Assembly (NCBI GenBank): GCA_027625915.1
Contig: JANTQA010000011.1
Location: 186,001-250,000 of the forward strand
DNA length: 64,000 bases
Direction of reading: 5' to 3'
From: Anaeramoeba flamelloides
Lineage: Eukaryota; Metamonada; Anaeramoebidae
Position numbers and translations under genes: made by a program. Positions 37,889 through 50,422 of the stretch are shown piece after piece. Every line of letters starts with the position of its first letter. Position 1 is the stretch's first letter. The notes under the pieces were generated by a model. It was not told the origin of the DNA and searched no databases. It saw only the letters and a list, made by a program, of their open reading frames with translations.

Positions 37889-40800
37889 TTATAGTTTATT
37901 GAATGTAATATTTAAATTTAAATTTGTCATTTTTGATATTGTTGATAATTTTAAAATATTAGAATAGCCAGTATATATATTTTTTTTTTTTCTAAAAAAA
38001 ATATTTTTTTTAAAATTAATATCTTTAAAATTAAATAAAATGTTGGTTGAATAAAATTCATTATTAATTTCTTTTTTTGAATTTTCATTAATTTGAATAT
38101 GAAATGCAAGGAATTTATTTTCAATTTTTAATTTAATTTGCCAATAAAAATCATCATATTGAAATGAATTTGAATAAATTTCAGGATATTTATTTGGTTT
38201 CCAAAAATTTGGAATTATACATTGAAATGTATTTTGATTTATTGAATTAATATTAAAAAAAGTTAAGGGTTTATTGAATGTAATTTTCAAAATTAAATTT
38301 GATATTTTTGATATTTTTGATAATTTTAAAGCATTAGAATAACCATAAAATAGTTTTTTTTTGTTTCTAAATGAAAGAATTTTTTTAATATTAAGATCTT
38401 TAAAATTAAATAAAATATTGGTTGAATAAAATTCATTATCTATTTCTTTTTTTGAATTTTGTTGAATTTGAATACGAAATGCAAGGAATTTATTTTCAAT
38501 TTGTAATTGAATTTGCCAATAAAAATCATCATATTGAAATGGATTTGAATAAATTTCAGGATATTTATTATAATTCCAAAAATTTGGAATTATACATTGA
38601 AATGAATTTTGATTGATTGAATTAATATTAAAAAAAGATAAGTATTTATTGAATGTAATTTTTAAATTTAAATTTGATATTTTTGATATTGTTGATAATT
38701 TTAAAATATTAGAAGATCCATAATATACATTTTTTTTGTTTCTAAATGGAAAAATTTTTTTAATATTAAGATCTTTAAAATTAAATAAAATGTTGGTTGA
38801 ATAAAATTCATTATCTATTTCTTTTTTTGAATTTTTTTGAATTTGAATATGAAATGCAAGGAATTCATTTTTAATTTGTAATTGAATTTGCCAATAGAAA
38901 TAATCATATTGAAATGAATTTGAATAAATTTCAGGATATTTATTTGGTTTCCAAAAATTTGGAATTATACATTGAAATGTATTTTGATTGATTGAATTAA
39001 TATTAAAAAAAGTTAAGGGTTTATTGAATGTAATATTTAGATTTAAATTTGATATTTTTGATATTGTTGATAATTTTAAAGTATTAAAAGAACTAGAATA
39101 TTCATTTTTTTTTATTTCTAAATGAAAGAATTTTTTTTAATATTAAGATCTTTAAAATTAAATAAAATATTGGTTGAATAAAATTCATTATTAATTTCTT
39201 TTTTTGAATTTTCATTAATTTGAATATGAAATGCAAGGAATTCATTTTTAATTTGTAATTGAATTTGCCAATAAAAATCATCATATTTAAATGAATTTGA
39301 ATAAATTTCAGGATATTTATTTGGTTTCCAAAAATTTGGAATTATACATTGAAATGAATTTTGATTGATTGAATTAATATTAAAAAAAGATAAGGGTTTA
39401 TTGAATGTAATTTTTAAATTTAAATTTGATATTTTTGATATTGTTGATAATTTTAAAATATTAGAAGATCCATAATATACATTTTTTTTGTTTCTAAATG
39501 GAAAAATTTTTTTAATATTAAGATCTTTAAAATTAAATAAAATATTGGTTGAATAAAATTCATTATCTATTTTTTTTTGAATTTTTTTTGAATTTGAATA
39601 TAAAATGCAAGGAATTCATTTTTAATTTGTAATTGAATTTGCCAATAGAAATAATCATATTGAAATGAATTTGAATAAATTTCAGGATATTTATTTGGTT
39701 TCCAAAAATTTGGAATTATACATTGAAATGTATTTTGATTGATTGAATTAATATTAAAAAAAGATAAGGGTTTATTGAATGTAATATTTAGATTTAAATT
39801 TGATATTTTTGATATTGTTGATAATTTTAAAGTATTAAAAGAACTAGAATATTCATTTTTTTTATTTCTAAATGAAAGAATTTTTTTAATATTAAGATCT
39901 TTAAAATTAAATAAAATATTGGTTGAATAAAATTCATTATTAATTTCTTTTTTTGAATTTTCATTAATTTGAATATGAAATGCAAGGAATTCATTTTTAA
40001 TTCGTAATTGAATTTGCCAATAAAAATCATCATATTTAAATGAATTTGAATAAATTTCAGGATATTTATTTGGTTTCAAAAATTTGGAATTATACATTGA
40101 AATGTATTTTGATTGATTGAATTAATATTAAAAAAAGATAAGGGTTTATTGAATGTAATTTTTAAATTTAAATTTGATATTTTTGATATTGTTGATAATT
40201 TTAAAATATTAGAAGAGCCATAATATACATTTGTTTTGTTTCTAAATGAAATAATTTTTTTAATATTAAGATCTTTAAAATTAAATAAAATATTTGTTGA
40301 ATAAAATTCATTATCTATTTCTTTTTTTGAATTTTTTTGAATTTGAATATAAAATGCAAGGAATTCATTTTTAATTTGTAATTTAATTTGCCAATAAAAA
40401 TCATCATATTTAAATGAATTTGAATAAATTTCAGGATATTTATTTGGTTTCCAAAAATTTGGAATTATACATTGAAATGTATTTTGATTTATTGAATTAA
40501 TATTAAAAAAAGATAAGGGTTTATTGAATGTAATTTTTAAATTTAAATTTGATATTTTTGATATTGTTGATAATTTTAAAATATTAGAAGAGCCCCAATA
40601 TTCATTTTTTTTGTTTCTAAAATGAATAATTTTTTTAATATTAAGATCTTTAAAATTAAATAAAATATTTGTTGAATAAAATTCATTATCTATTTCTTTT
40701 TTTGAATTTTTTTGAATTTTAATATAAAATGCAAGGAATTCATTTTTAATTTGTAATTTAATTTGCCAATAAAAATCATCATATTTAAATGAATTTGAAT

Positions 40801-42350
40801 AAATTTCAGGATATTTATTTGGTTTCCAAAAATTTGGAATTATGCATTGAAATGTATTTTGATTTATTGAATTAATATTAAAAAAAGATAAGGGTTTATT
40901 GAATGTAATTTTTAAATTTAAATTTGATATTTTTGATATTGTTGATAATTTTAATGTATTAAAAGAACTATAATATATATTTTTTTTGTTTCTAAAATCA
41001 ATAATTTTTTTAATATTAAGATCTTTAAAATTAAATAAAATATTTGTTGAATAAAATTCATTATCTATTTCTTTTTTTGAATTTTCATGAATTTGAATAT
41101 GAAATGCAAGGAATTTATTTTTAATTTGTAATTGAATTTGCCAATAAAAATCATCATATTGAAATGAATTTGAATAAATTTCAGGATATTTATTTGGTTT
41201 CCAAAAATTTGGAATTATACATTGAAATGTATTTTGATTTATTGAATTAATATTAAAAAATGATAAGGGTTTATTAAATGTAATTTTTAAATTTAAATTT
41301 GATATTTTTGATATTGTTGATAATTTTAAAATATTAAAAGAACCATAATATATATTTTTTTTGTTTCTAAATGGAAAAATTTTTTTAATATTAAGATCTT
41401 TAAAATTAAATAAAATATTGGTTGAATAAAATTCATTATTAATTTCTTTTTTTGAATTTTTTTGAATTTGAATATAAAATGCAAGGAATTCATTTTTAAT
41501 TTGTAATTTGATTTTCCAATAAAAATCATCATATTGAAGTGGATTTGAATAAATTTCAGGATATTTATTTGGTTTCCAAAAATTTGGAATTATACATTGA
41601 AATGTATTTTGATTGATTGAATTAATATTAAAAAAAGTTAAGGGTTTATTGAATGTAATTTTTAAATTTAAATTTGATATTTTTGATATTGTAGATAATT
41701 TTAATGTATTAAAAGAACGATAATATTCATTTTTTTTGTTTCTAAAATCAATAATTTTTTTAATATTAAGATCTTTAAAATTAAATAAAATATTGGTTGA
41801 ATAAAATTCATTATTAATTTCTTTTTTTGAATTTTCATGAATTTGAATATGAAATGCAAGGAATTCATTTTTAATTTGGAATTGAATTTGCCAATAAAAA
41901 TCATCATATTTAAATGAATTTGAATAAATTTCAGGATATTTATTTGGTTTCCAAAAATTTGGAATTATACATTGAAATGTATTTTGATTGATTGAATTAA
42001 TATTAAAAAAAGATAAGGGTTTATTGAATGTAATTTTTAAATTTAAATTTGATATTTTGGATATTGTTGATAATTTTAAAATCTTAGAAGATCCATAATA
42101 TACATTTTTTTTGTTTCTAAAATGAATAATTTTTTTAATATTAAGATCTTTAAAATTAAATAAAATATTTGTTGAATAAAATTCATTATTAATTTCTTTT
42201 TTTGAATTTTTTTGAATTTGAATATGAAATGCAAGGAATTCATTTTTAATTTGTAATTTAATTTGCCAATAATAATCATCATATTTAAATAGATTTGTTT
42301 CAAAAAAAATTAATTTTGTCTGATTCCAAAAATTTGGAATTGAAAAAGAA
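37889..42350 (-). repeat. Twelve tandem 375-bp MATH-like coding repeats
   Basis: The landmark ggatatttatttgg occurs at 38184, 38559 (variant), 38934, 39311, 39685, 40060, 40434, 40809, 41184, 41559 and 41934, plus a diverged first unit near 42310. The period is 375 bp in most steps. The most 5' unit is a divergent cap (FWNQTKLIFFETNLFKYDDY), and the last unit ends NITFNKL-stop. Confidence 0.9.
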
Positions 42351-43521
42351 AAAGAATTATTCAATTTTGTAATTAATTTATTCTCAATATTCTCAATATT
42401 ATTCTTGTATACAATATTAATATTTGGCTGAGTATTATTTTTATTATTAGAAATTATTTTTCTCTGTAAATTATTTTTCTGGTTTAAAAGAGTTTGAACA
42501 TTATAATTATCATCATTTTGTTTGTTTTTATTTTTGAATTTGATTTTATTTATTTTTTTATGAATAATAATTGATTCTTGAAGTAAATAAAAGTTATTGA
42601 TCTTGTTCTTATTCTTTTTATTAGTACGACTACCAAGATTATTATTTTTAAATTTTGAATTTGTTAAATATTTTAATTGTTTTTGATTCTTTTTCATCAA
42701 ATTTATTTCTTGTTTCCCATTTTTTAGAATGGCCTCTAATTGGTGATTTGAAATATTTTGTTGAGTTGTTAAAAGATTTATATTTTTGTTTAAATTTTGT
42801 TCAGGAATTGTTTTGAATAATTGTGTTTCTTTTGTTAATTTTTCAATTTTGTTTTCAAATTTCTTATTTAATTGGTTTTGTTTGGATTCGATGTTTTTGA
42901 TTGTTTTTCTTTTTGTTTTTTTTTCCTTTTCAATTTGTTCCAAAAGAGTTTTGTTCTTCTTCTTGAAATATTTTAAAGATTCATCAAAAGAAAATGTTAT
43001 ATGATCATTTCTTTGGCATTTTTTTTCACATTTAACACAAATCAATCGGTTTTCTTTTGAACAAAATTTGATTAATGGCTTTTGGTGAAGCGAACATAGG
43101 TTTTCCTTTTGTTTTTTATGCTTTTTATCTTTTAAATTAGAAAATAAAAGAGAATCAAAAGCGAGAAACCAAAGAAAGAAGCAAAAAAAAAAAAATGAGA
43201 CGAAACAAAAGAAAAAAGAAAAGAAAGAAAAGAAAAAAAATAAAAAAATAATGAAAGATTACTTTCTTCTTCAAGCTCAACCAACAAAGGGTTAATTAAA
43301 AAGTTTTTGTGTGTTTGAAAATTTTTAATGCTATGTGCTTTTTGTTCACATTCTTCACAGAAATAGGCTTTGCATTTGGTACAATAGAATTGAGAACTCT
43401 TTTTTTGACAGTTCATACATTTGGGCACTTCCTTTTCAGCAGGTAAATTTAGGTCTGGTAGTTTGTTTATTTGAGAAACTTTAGCTTTTGTATTTTTGGC
43501 ATTTTTTTTTGAGTGGCTCAT
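37889..43521 (-). CDS. B-box zinc-finger protein with 12 MATH-like repeats (copy 2)
   Basis: Exon 1 is 43521-43263, the intron 43262-43129 and exon 2 43128-37889. The summed coding length (5,499 nt) is an exact multiple of three, about 1,832 residues. Both B-boxes keep the same Cys/His ligands as copy 1. Exon 1 differs mainly at the LPDLNLPAEKEVP stretch. A Lys/Glu coiled coil and linker follow, then 12 repeats of 125 residues with the WQI, FLAFHIQI, ILFNFKDLN and WG-S-ILKLS marks of a MATH-like fold. MATH domains bind peptide degrons, so a multivalent substrate adaptor is plausible but inferred. Spacing between repeat landmarks shows -1 near 40075, -1 near 39575 and +2 near 39110. The segment between them is out of frame, while the last three repeats are open and return to frame. 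Stop: TAA 37889-37891. Confidence 0.75.
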
Positions 43522-44100
43522 TTTCAAACGTGTTGGGTCGATCGAAATATATTTTTTTTGTTAATTATCAAGAAGGGTGGGGAAGGTTAAGTTTTATTTT
43601 TTCAAAATATATTTGTTTTGTTATTGATTTTAGAAAAAAAAAAAACAACAAAACGTCAAAATAAAATAAAAGAAATAATGGAAAAAAATGAAATACAAAT
43701 AATTTAAAAACTTTAAATTAATATCAAATCTTTTCATTTTTTAACTGAATTAGTTTCTTTTCCAGAAACACAAAAATAAAATAAACAAGTTTATGGCATA
43801 AAATTGAAATAAAAGAAGTATTTCTTGTAAAGATTTTATTTTAAAAATTCACAATAATTTGTAATAATTTTGCTTTCTTAAAATTCGAAATTTGTTCTTT
43901 TTTTAAAAATAAATTCGATCTTTCACAACTACAAATTGTTTTTTTTTAAATTGGATCATCTATTTTATTTTTTACTTCTTTTGGTTGGTTGTAATTCTGA
44001 TACAAAAAAAATATCTTAACTTAATTAAAGATTGTTTGAATCACAGTAATTATTGAATCTTCTTTGTGTTTCAAAATTCCCATCTTGGAGAAGCAACATA

Positions 44101-44325
44101 CTGTTAATTTTAAAATAAATTGATCAAAATTTTCATTAAGCTTTCCAAAAAATCACATCTCTCCAAGAATTAAAAGATATCATCAAAGTTCTCGAATTCT
44201 CTAAAAGGGAAATGAATAATAAACTGATTTAGGAATTAAAAATTAAGAAATGTTACACGAATTATAAAAATCAGTTTTTGGAAAGCTGAATGAAAATTTT
44301 GTTCAATTTATTTTGCAACAAATAG
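44101..44325. mobile_element. TA-flanked MITE with ~50-bp TIRs, copy 2
   Basis: The 225-bp insert begins CTGTTAATTTTAAAATAAAT and ends in the inverse (...GGAAAGCTGAATGAAAATTT...CAAATAG). TA lies at 44099-44100 and 44326-44327. The unit 1 counterpart is uninterrupted (caacaTAaaatatc, TA at 28546-28547), giving a clean empty site. Confidence 0.9.
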
Positions 44326-44649
44326 TAAAATATCTTTCAACTTTTAGACGAAACGAATCATACTTTTTTGTTCACACCTAAATATCTCTTTTGATAAACT
44401 ATATTTTTTTTTAGAAAAAACAAAAACTTTTTCTTTGAAAAAATTTAAGTAAATAATTTTTGATAGTGCACAGATAAGAAAAGGATTGTTACTCTTAAAA
44501 CTTTAAGGTATTGTATTGCGGTTATTGTGGTTAGATTTGGAGAATTCCTTTAAATTATTAGGTTAAGGTTTGAAAATTTTCTAATCTTCTAATTTTTTGT
44601 TCTAATAAAGTAAAATAAGGATGAATTTTACTCTTAAATTAGTCTTTAA

Positions 44650-45074
44650 AAATGCCATTTAAAGATATTTTAGAAGACTTTAACCAAATTTTTTTCGACT
44701 TTGGTAATCTCACTAATCCCAAAAGATAGACACAGATCAAGATTTAAGGCATTAAACAAAAATTTTATTTAGGTTTGGAACCAAAATAATTGTTCTATTA
44801 AAACTAAAAAAAATTTGTTAGATAATTTGTGGAATGTAAAGAAATGGAATAAATTCCATTTCTTTATTTAAAAAGAATGTCTAAATACAAACAACGATTT
44901 GTTTTTTGTTTAAATCAATTCTCATTTTTAAAAATAAAAAATTGTTTGGTCTCTTTTTTGAAGAAAGAGAGAAGAGAAGAGTCCATTAATAAAAGATTTC
45001 GAAAAGTAGAAAAAAACACAATTCCAAAATTGAAATATAGAAAAAAAAAATTATTTTATTTTACTGCATTATAA
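44650..45074 (+). pseudogene. Divergently placed gene relic, unit 2
   Basis: Counterpart of 28866-29450. It reads MPFKDILEDFNQIF near 44652, then a frame from 44877 (MSKYKQRFVFCLNQFSFLKI ... KNTIPKLKYRKKKLF) that ends at a stop by 45074. The codon that is TAA in unit 1 is TAT here. The part encoding IPEILEECSKSH... is missing because of the ~830-bp deletion, so this copy is truncated. Confidence 0.45.
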
Positions 45075-46135
45075 CAAGTTTGCACCCCGTTTATTGATAT
45101 TTTGATTATTGTTATACAATAACAAGTCTTTGTTATCATTAAAATTAATATAAAGATTTTTTTTTCAATTTTGAGATAAAACTTTTGGTTAACGAAAAAA
45201 ATGATATATATTTAACGAATGTAAAAATAATTGAATTTTTTTTAGAATTATAGTTATGATAATTCGAGTTTTAAAGTTCGTTTAAAAATTTTATCTCTTA
45301 ATTTGGCTTTTTGTTTAAACATGAAATTCGATTTTTCATTATATAATTTTCTTTTGAATATTTTTGAATTTAGTTAATTTTAAACTCAAAATTCAAAATT
45401 ATTTTTTTTCGAACAAAAATGATTTGAATTGTTATAAGGATTCTTAAAAATAAGACCAAAAAGTTTGTTAAAAAAATTTTTCAATAATTGAAAACTTTTG
45501 TGGAAATTTTTTATCATTTTTTGGAAATCTGAAAAACAACTTTTTTAAAATCTTAACGAAAAAATTTTTTTTACTGAATAGATCTCAATTTAATTGGAAA
45601 AAACTGTAGTTAAGCTTTTATCAAATATTCATTTATTGAATTGTCTATACTTAAATTAGTTTTATTGTCTAAGATTTAAATGGAAATATTAATCAAAGAA
45701 AAAGAAAAACCAAATAAAAAATTTCTATTCGAAATCAATTCTTTTCAACATAAAATGAAAAATCTGTTTTTCCCATTTTCTAAAATTAACTTAATTGCGA
45801 AACAAAATAATAGGTTACTTTTTTTTTTGTTTTATATTGGAAACATGTAAATTTGAATTTCAAAAAAGAGATTCAAATCAATAAATTGTTTAAATGAGGT
45901 TGGCTCATCCATTTCATAAGTTGAAACACAAATTACAAAAAAAAAAAATTCCAGATCTTGATAAAATTTCATTTTGTTTTTAAAAAATAATACTCCGGCA
46001 ATTACAATTATTATTCTTTTTGGAAGTATTCCGATTCACAAATTGGTGAAATAGAATTTTAGAATGGTACTAATACTAATCGACATATCACATGCCTTTC
46101 AAAATATATTCATCCGAAGATCTACAAATAAATGA

Positions 46136-47266
46136 ATTAAAATATAACTTTTTTGACAAAAAAAAAAACGACATAAAAACAATTTCAATAACAAACTGTT
46201 ATATGCTAAGGATCCAAATGATTTTAAAAATGTAAAATACATTTATAAGTTTTCTATTCTCATTTGAAATTCTATTAAAAGTGAACCACTTGAGGAATGA
46301 AATTCTGATCAAAAAGAAAATTATAAAGATCAATTTCCCCATAAAAAAATTAAAGATCAGAAACTTTTGATATCTTTAAATATGGTAATTTCAGTTCTAT
46401 TCACAAAATTGAATTACTAAAAAGAACTAATTTATTATGAAAAATAATTTTTTATATTTAAAGAGTAAAATAAGATTTAATTTTATTAAATATATTTAAA
46501 AATAAATTTACTCACTTTTTAAAAAATGAAACTTGGTTCAATCAATACGTTTACAAAAAAATTTCCTAATATCAATTAATTTTTAATTGACCTTTAAATA
46601 ATAAATAAGAAATGAATAGAGTAATTTCTATTCGAGAATATTTGGAATATGTACGAACTGCATCTAATTAATCAAAAAGACCATTTTATTGATTGGGAAA
46701 CGCAAATTCGTAGAGTAAATGAATTACAGTAATACAGCAACGACGTTGATTTTAATCTTTAGTTTAAGATCAATGAAAATTCCAATAGAAACCAATAAAA
46801 TCTTTCAAAAATCATTCTCACTATTTTAATAATATCAGAATAACAACTTTTTAAAAATTTAACTTTTTTTTCAGGTTTTTCTTTGATAGTTGATTTATAT
46901 AAAATTTGTTGAATAAATTGACTCAATTTGAAATCTCCAAAATAATTAATATGATTTTACATAAAAGTTGATTTGAATTGTTTTTAATGATTGTATCGAC
47001 AATAAAAATATAAATAAATCTTCTTTAGTTTTAATTTGTTATTTTTTTATCAATTGATTTTGCTTTTTTTTTCAAGTAAGGTTTTGAAATAAAAATAATT
47101 TTGAAAATTTTTTTCTTGATAATAGATTCATCCTATTTAAACCACTAAAACGACATTTTAAATACACGTCTTCATATTTTTTCATATAAACATTCCAATT
47201 CCACTCCATATTATTGAATAAATCAAATTTTGGAATTGGTACAGATTTTTTAAAAGTTGAACACAT
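46136..47266 (-). pseudogene. Decayed minus-strand gene, unit 2 copy
   Basis: The first segment (47266-47072) is open and has good composition: MCSTFKKSVPIPKFDLFNNM, EWNWNVYMKKYEDVYLKCRF. Later segments match 32.2-32.4 and 31.6-31.8 kb but are interrupted. The family occurs at other places on the same strand. The function is unknown. Confidence 0.4.
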
Positions 47267-48406
47267 TCATATGAAGCTCATATCGCATAATAATAATAAT
47301 ATATATACCAATTAATTGAAAAGAAATTGTTTTGTTGATTTATCAATAAGATATTATTACCATCACAAAATGGATTTTAACTCAAAAATTCATTTATAAA
47401 TCACTTCGAATTTACCCTTGAAATAATAATAAAAAAATTTACTTATTTCATTAAAAATAGAATTAGTATAATTTATGACTTTTCATTTCAAAAAATATTT
47501 TCTTTATTTCAAAATCGGCTTATGAGAAATATGAATCAACACAAAAATTTGATTCATATAAATACCCTCAGTAGATTTGGTAAAAATGTCCCAAATGATG
47601 ATCCCAAACAAGTAATAGATTGTGAATAAAAACAAAGACCATTCAAAATATTACCAAAATACACTTTAAATTACAAACAAAATAATGAAAAGTTTTAAAT
47701 TATTCCAAAAAATTCAAAACTGGAAGAAGATAATAGTAAAATAAAAAAATACCCAAGTAAATTTAATATTAAATTCAAAAAAAAAACAAAACATCATGTG
47801 ATTGAAAAACTAAGGATAAAAATAAATATTATATTTTGTAAAATAAGTGGAATAAAATTTTTCTTTAAATTTCTATAAAAAGGTTTTAAAAATTTAGGAA
47901 CATTTCGGAATTATAATTAGGAATGACAATTTAAATTATTAATTTCAGGTTTTGGATTTCGGGTCTTTATTATTTTATTTAAATTCTTGGCTTATTTTTA
48001 TTTTTTTTTTATTAAAAACAGACTGAAAATTTTCATTGTTTTATTTTGTAATAAACATTAAAAAAATTCAAAAATTCCTTAATTTTAAATCTCTTTTTAG
48101 AAGTGAATTACCGTTATTAAAAATTTGATCGGTTCTTCTTATTTTAGTAGACTTCAAAATCCAAATCACTTTATGAATTATTTCAAAAAAAAAATATTTT
48201 TATCAAAGAAGAAAGAAACCTTATTGTCTATTAAGGAAACCTGCAAAAAAAAAAACAAAAAAAAAATAAAAAACTTCAAACTTTAACAAAAAACCACCGA
48301 GTTTGAGAATAACCATTATATTTATAATATATAAAATTTAAATAGAATTACTCTCATTATTATAAACTTGAAAAAAAAAATATAATTGAGTTATTCAAAT
48401 AAAATA

Positions 48407-49025
48407 AACTCTTTTTCAAAAATTGTGACTCACCTGAAAAAATAAATTGAAAAAAAAAAATTATCCTTTAGTATTCAAGAACAATTAATAACTAAATATG
48501 ATTTTTAATTCACTTTTAAGTCATTCTAAATCTATAAAAGCATGATATTAAAAATTAAAAAAAAATAAAACCAAAAACTAAAAAAAAGTAAATCACAATT
48601 TTTAAAATGAGCATTACCCATTTTTTATTTCTGAACTTTCACTGAAAAAAAGTTGAACAACAAGATTTTTTATGAATAATAAAATCCATTTTCAAAGACA
48701 TTACATAGTCTCAATTTTCTTTGTGATTATTTGTCTTTTCGAAGATCTCTTTTTTTTTTCACGATATTTTTTTTTAAAAAAAAAAAAAAAAGAAAAAAAA
48801 AGAAATAGTAAAAAAAAAGAAAAATTTTTCAAAAACAAAGAAATCAAAAAAAAAGAAAAAGAAAAACTAAAATTTGAAATTGCAAAACTAAAATTTGTAA
48901 AATTAGAAAAAATGATTCTGATCTAAAAATTTGAAAAAAATTTTTGTTAAGAAGAATACTGGTATAAACCTCAAAAAGACCCCCATTAACATTATAAAGT
49001 GAGTCAATATTTTTAAACAATAGTT
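48407..49025. mobile_element. TIR element of ~620 bp, copy 1
   Basis: Present in unit 2 and absent at the matching site of unit 1 (near 33902). The left end AACTCTTTTTCAAAAATTGT (continuing GACTCAC) mirrors the right end read in reverse complement, AACTATTGTTTAAAAATATT (continuing GACTCAC). TA lies at 48405-48406 and 49026-49027, so a TA target duplication is likely. There is no transposase frame; the K/E-rich 84-residue frame inside is a homopolymer artefact. A second copy lies at 59246-59854. Confidence 0.8.
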
Positions 49026-49822
49026 TATATTTGAAATCTTGTATTTTTTTTCAAACAAATAACAGACAAGAAAAACAACCAAACTACTAAATTCAAAATT
49101 GAAAATTTAACTTATAATCTAAAGAAACAACTTTGAATTTAATTCTATGTAATCAACAATTAATAACACAATCTTAATTTTTTCAATGAAATTGTAATTA
49201 CACAATGATTAAATTTATCAACGATCTTTATTATTATTACTTAATTTATTTCAATATTTTCAAACAAATAACATTATTTCAAAATAAATAATCCTATTGA
49301 ACAATAATAATAATAATAATAAATATTCTCAAATAACGAATTTTAATAATAATAATTCCTTGTTTCTACACTAAATATTTGAAAAAAGAATACCAAAGAC
49401 TTTGAATTTCAAGAAATTTGAAAAATAATTGTGAATAAAATAAATGAGAAATATTCTCATGATTCAAGGATTCAATATTTGATTTATTTTTCTTGTATGA
49501 CAAGAATAAAAATAAAAGTTCAATTTTTTATTTATTCATTCAGGCTATCAGATATTACTACAACTGAGATTTCCACAAAACAGAAATTTTTTGGTAAAAT
49601 ATTCAATTTATTATTTTTTTATAACTTTTGAAGAAATGATATTAATTTCATCTTAAAGAAGTCGGGTTTTATTAATTTTTGAAATAAAAAGAAAATTCAA
49701 TCAATTTTCGGTTTATTTCTGAAATTAATACAAAGAAGCACAGTTAAGTTTTTCAGTATTTATAAGAATGAAGGGAAAATATTTCATTCCACTCAATTAT
49801 TTTGAATTAATATATACCTTTA

Positions 49823-50016
49823 CAGTCAGTTTCAATTAAAGGCACAAACTTCAACGAAAATTAAGTCACAATAAAAATCTCAAATTAAGACACAAAATTT
49901 GTATTTTTTTTTTATAAAAATTATTTTACTAGAATCCAGATTTTGTGTCTTAATTTGAGATTTTAATTATGCCATAATTTTCGTTGAAGTTTGTGCCTTT
50001 AAAGTGGAACCGACTG
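49823..50016. mobile_element. Foldback MITE, CAGTCAG family, copy 4
   Basis: A 194-bp element with arms CAGTCAGTTTCAATTAAAGG ... TTAAAGTGGAACCGACTG, flanked by TA at 49821-49822 and 50017-50018. Inner arm motifs ATCTCAAATTAAGACACAAA and TTTGTGTCTTAATTTGAGAT are almost perfectly complementary. It sits at the right edge of duplication unit 2. Confidence 0.85.
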
Positions 50017-50422
50017 TAAATTTTCTCGGGTTTTGTTTTAATTGGGAAAATTAATATACTTAACAGAGGTAAAATAAAACTTCAAGAAAACACAGTTAGT
50101 TTTTTTTTTTTAAATTTTTGAATAAGAAGATAATTTCAAAAATTTTCCGTTAATTTCGAAATCAAAAAAAAAACTGTGTTTATTTCTCCCAAAATTTAAA
50201 AGAATTTCATGAAATATTAGATTTTTCTTAATTCTTTTGAATTCTGGAAAATTGCCTTTAAATTTTCTTGAGTTTTCTACCCATTTGGAAAATCATTAGA
50301 TTTTCGTTAGGTTTTTTCGAGTTTTCTATTTATTTCTAAAATCAATAGATTGTCGTTAGGTTTTTATTACTTTTCGAAATAAACCGAAAATTTATTAAAA
50401 TTTTTTGTTAATTTCAAAAAGT

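Larger units (their letters stand above)
34894..50016. repeat. Segmental duplication, unit 2 (about 15.1 kb)
   Basis: This is the second direct copy. It is longer than unit 1 for three reasons: eight extra 375-bp MATH repeats, a 1,133-bp TTAA element (35570-36702), and TIR elements at 44101-44325 and 48407-49025. It lacks about 830 bp corresponding to 29.28-30.11 kb and one copy of a 448-bp local duplication. A more diverged partial relative of the unit start lies at 50.74-51.60 kb. Confidence 0.85.

Noticed and set aside
48672-48926. 84-residue K/E-rich frame
   Set aside because: It lies inside the TIR element and is generated by A-rich homopolymers; the sister copy at 59.5 kb has no such frame.
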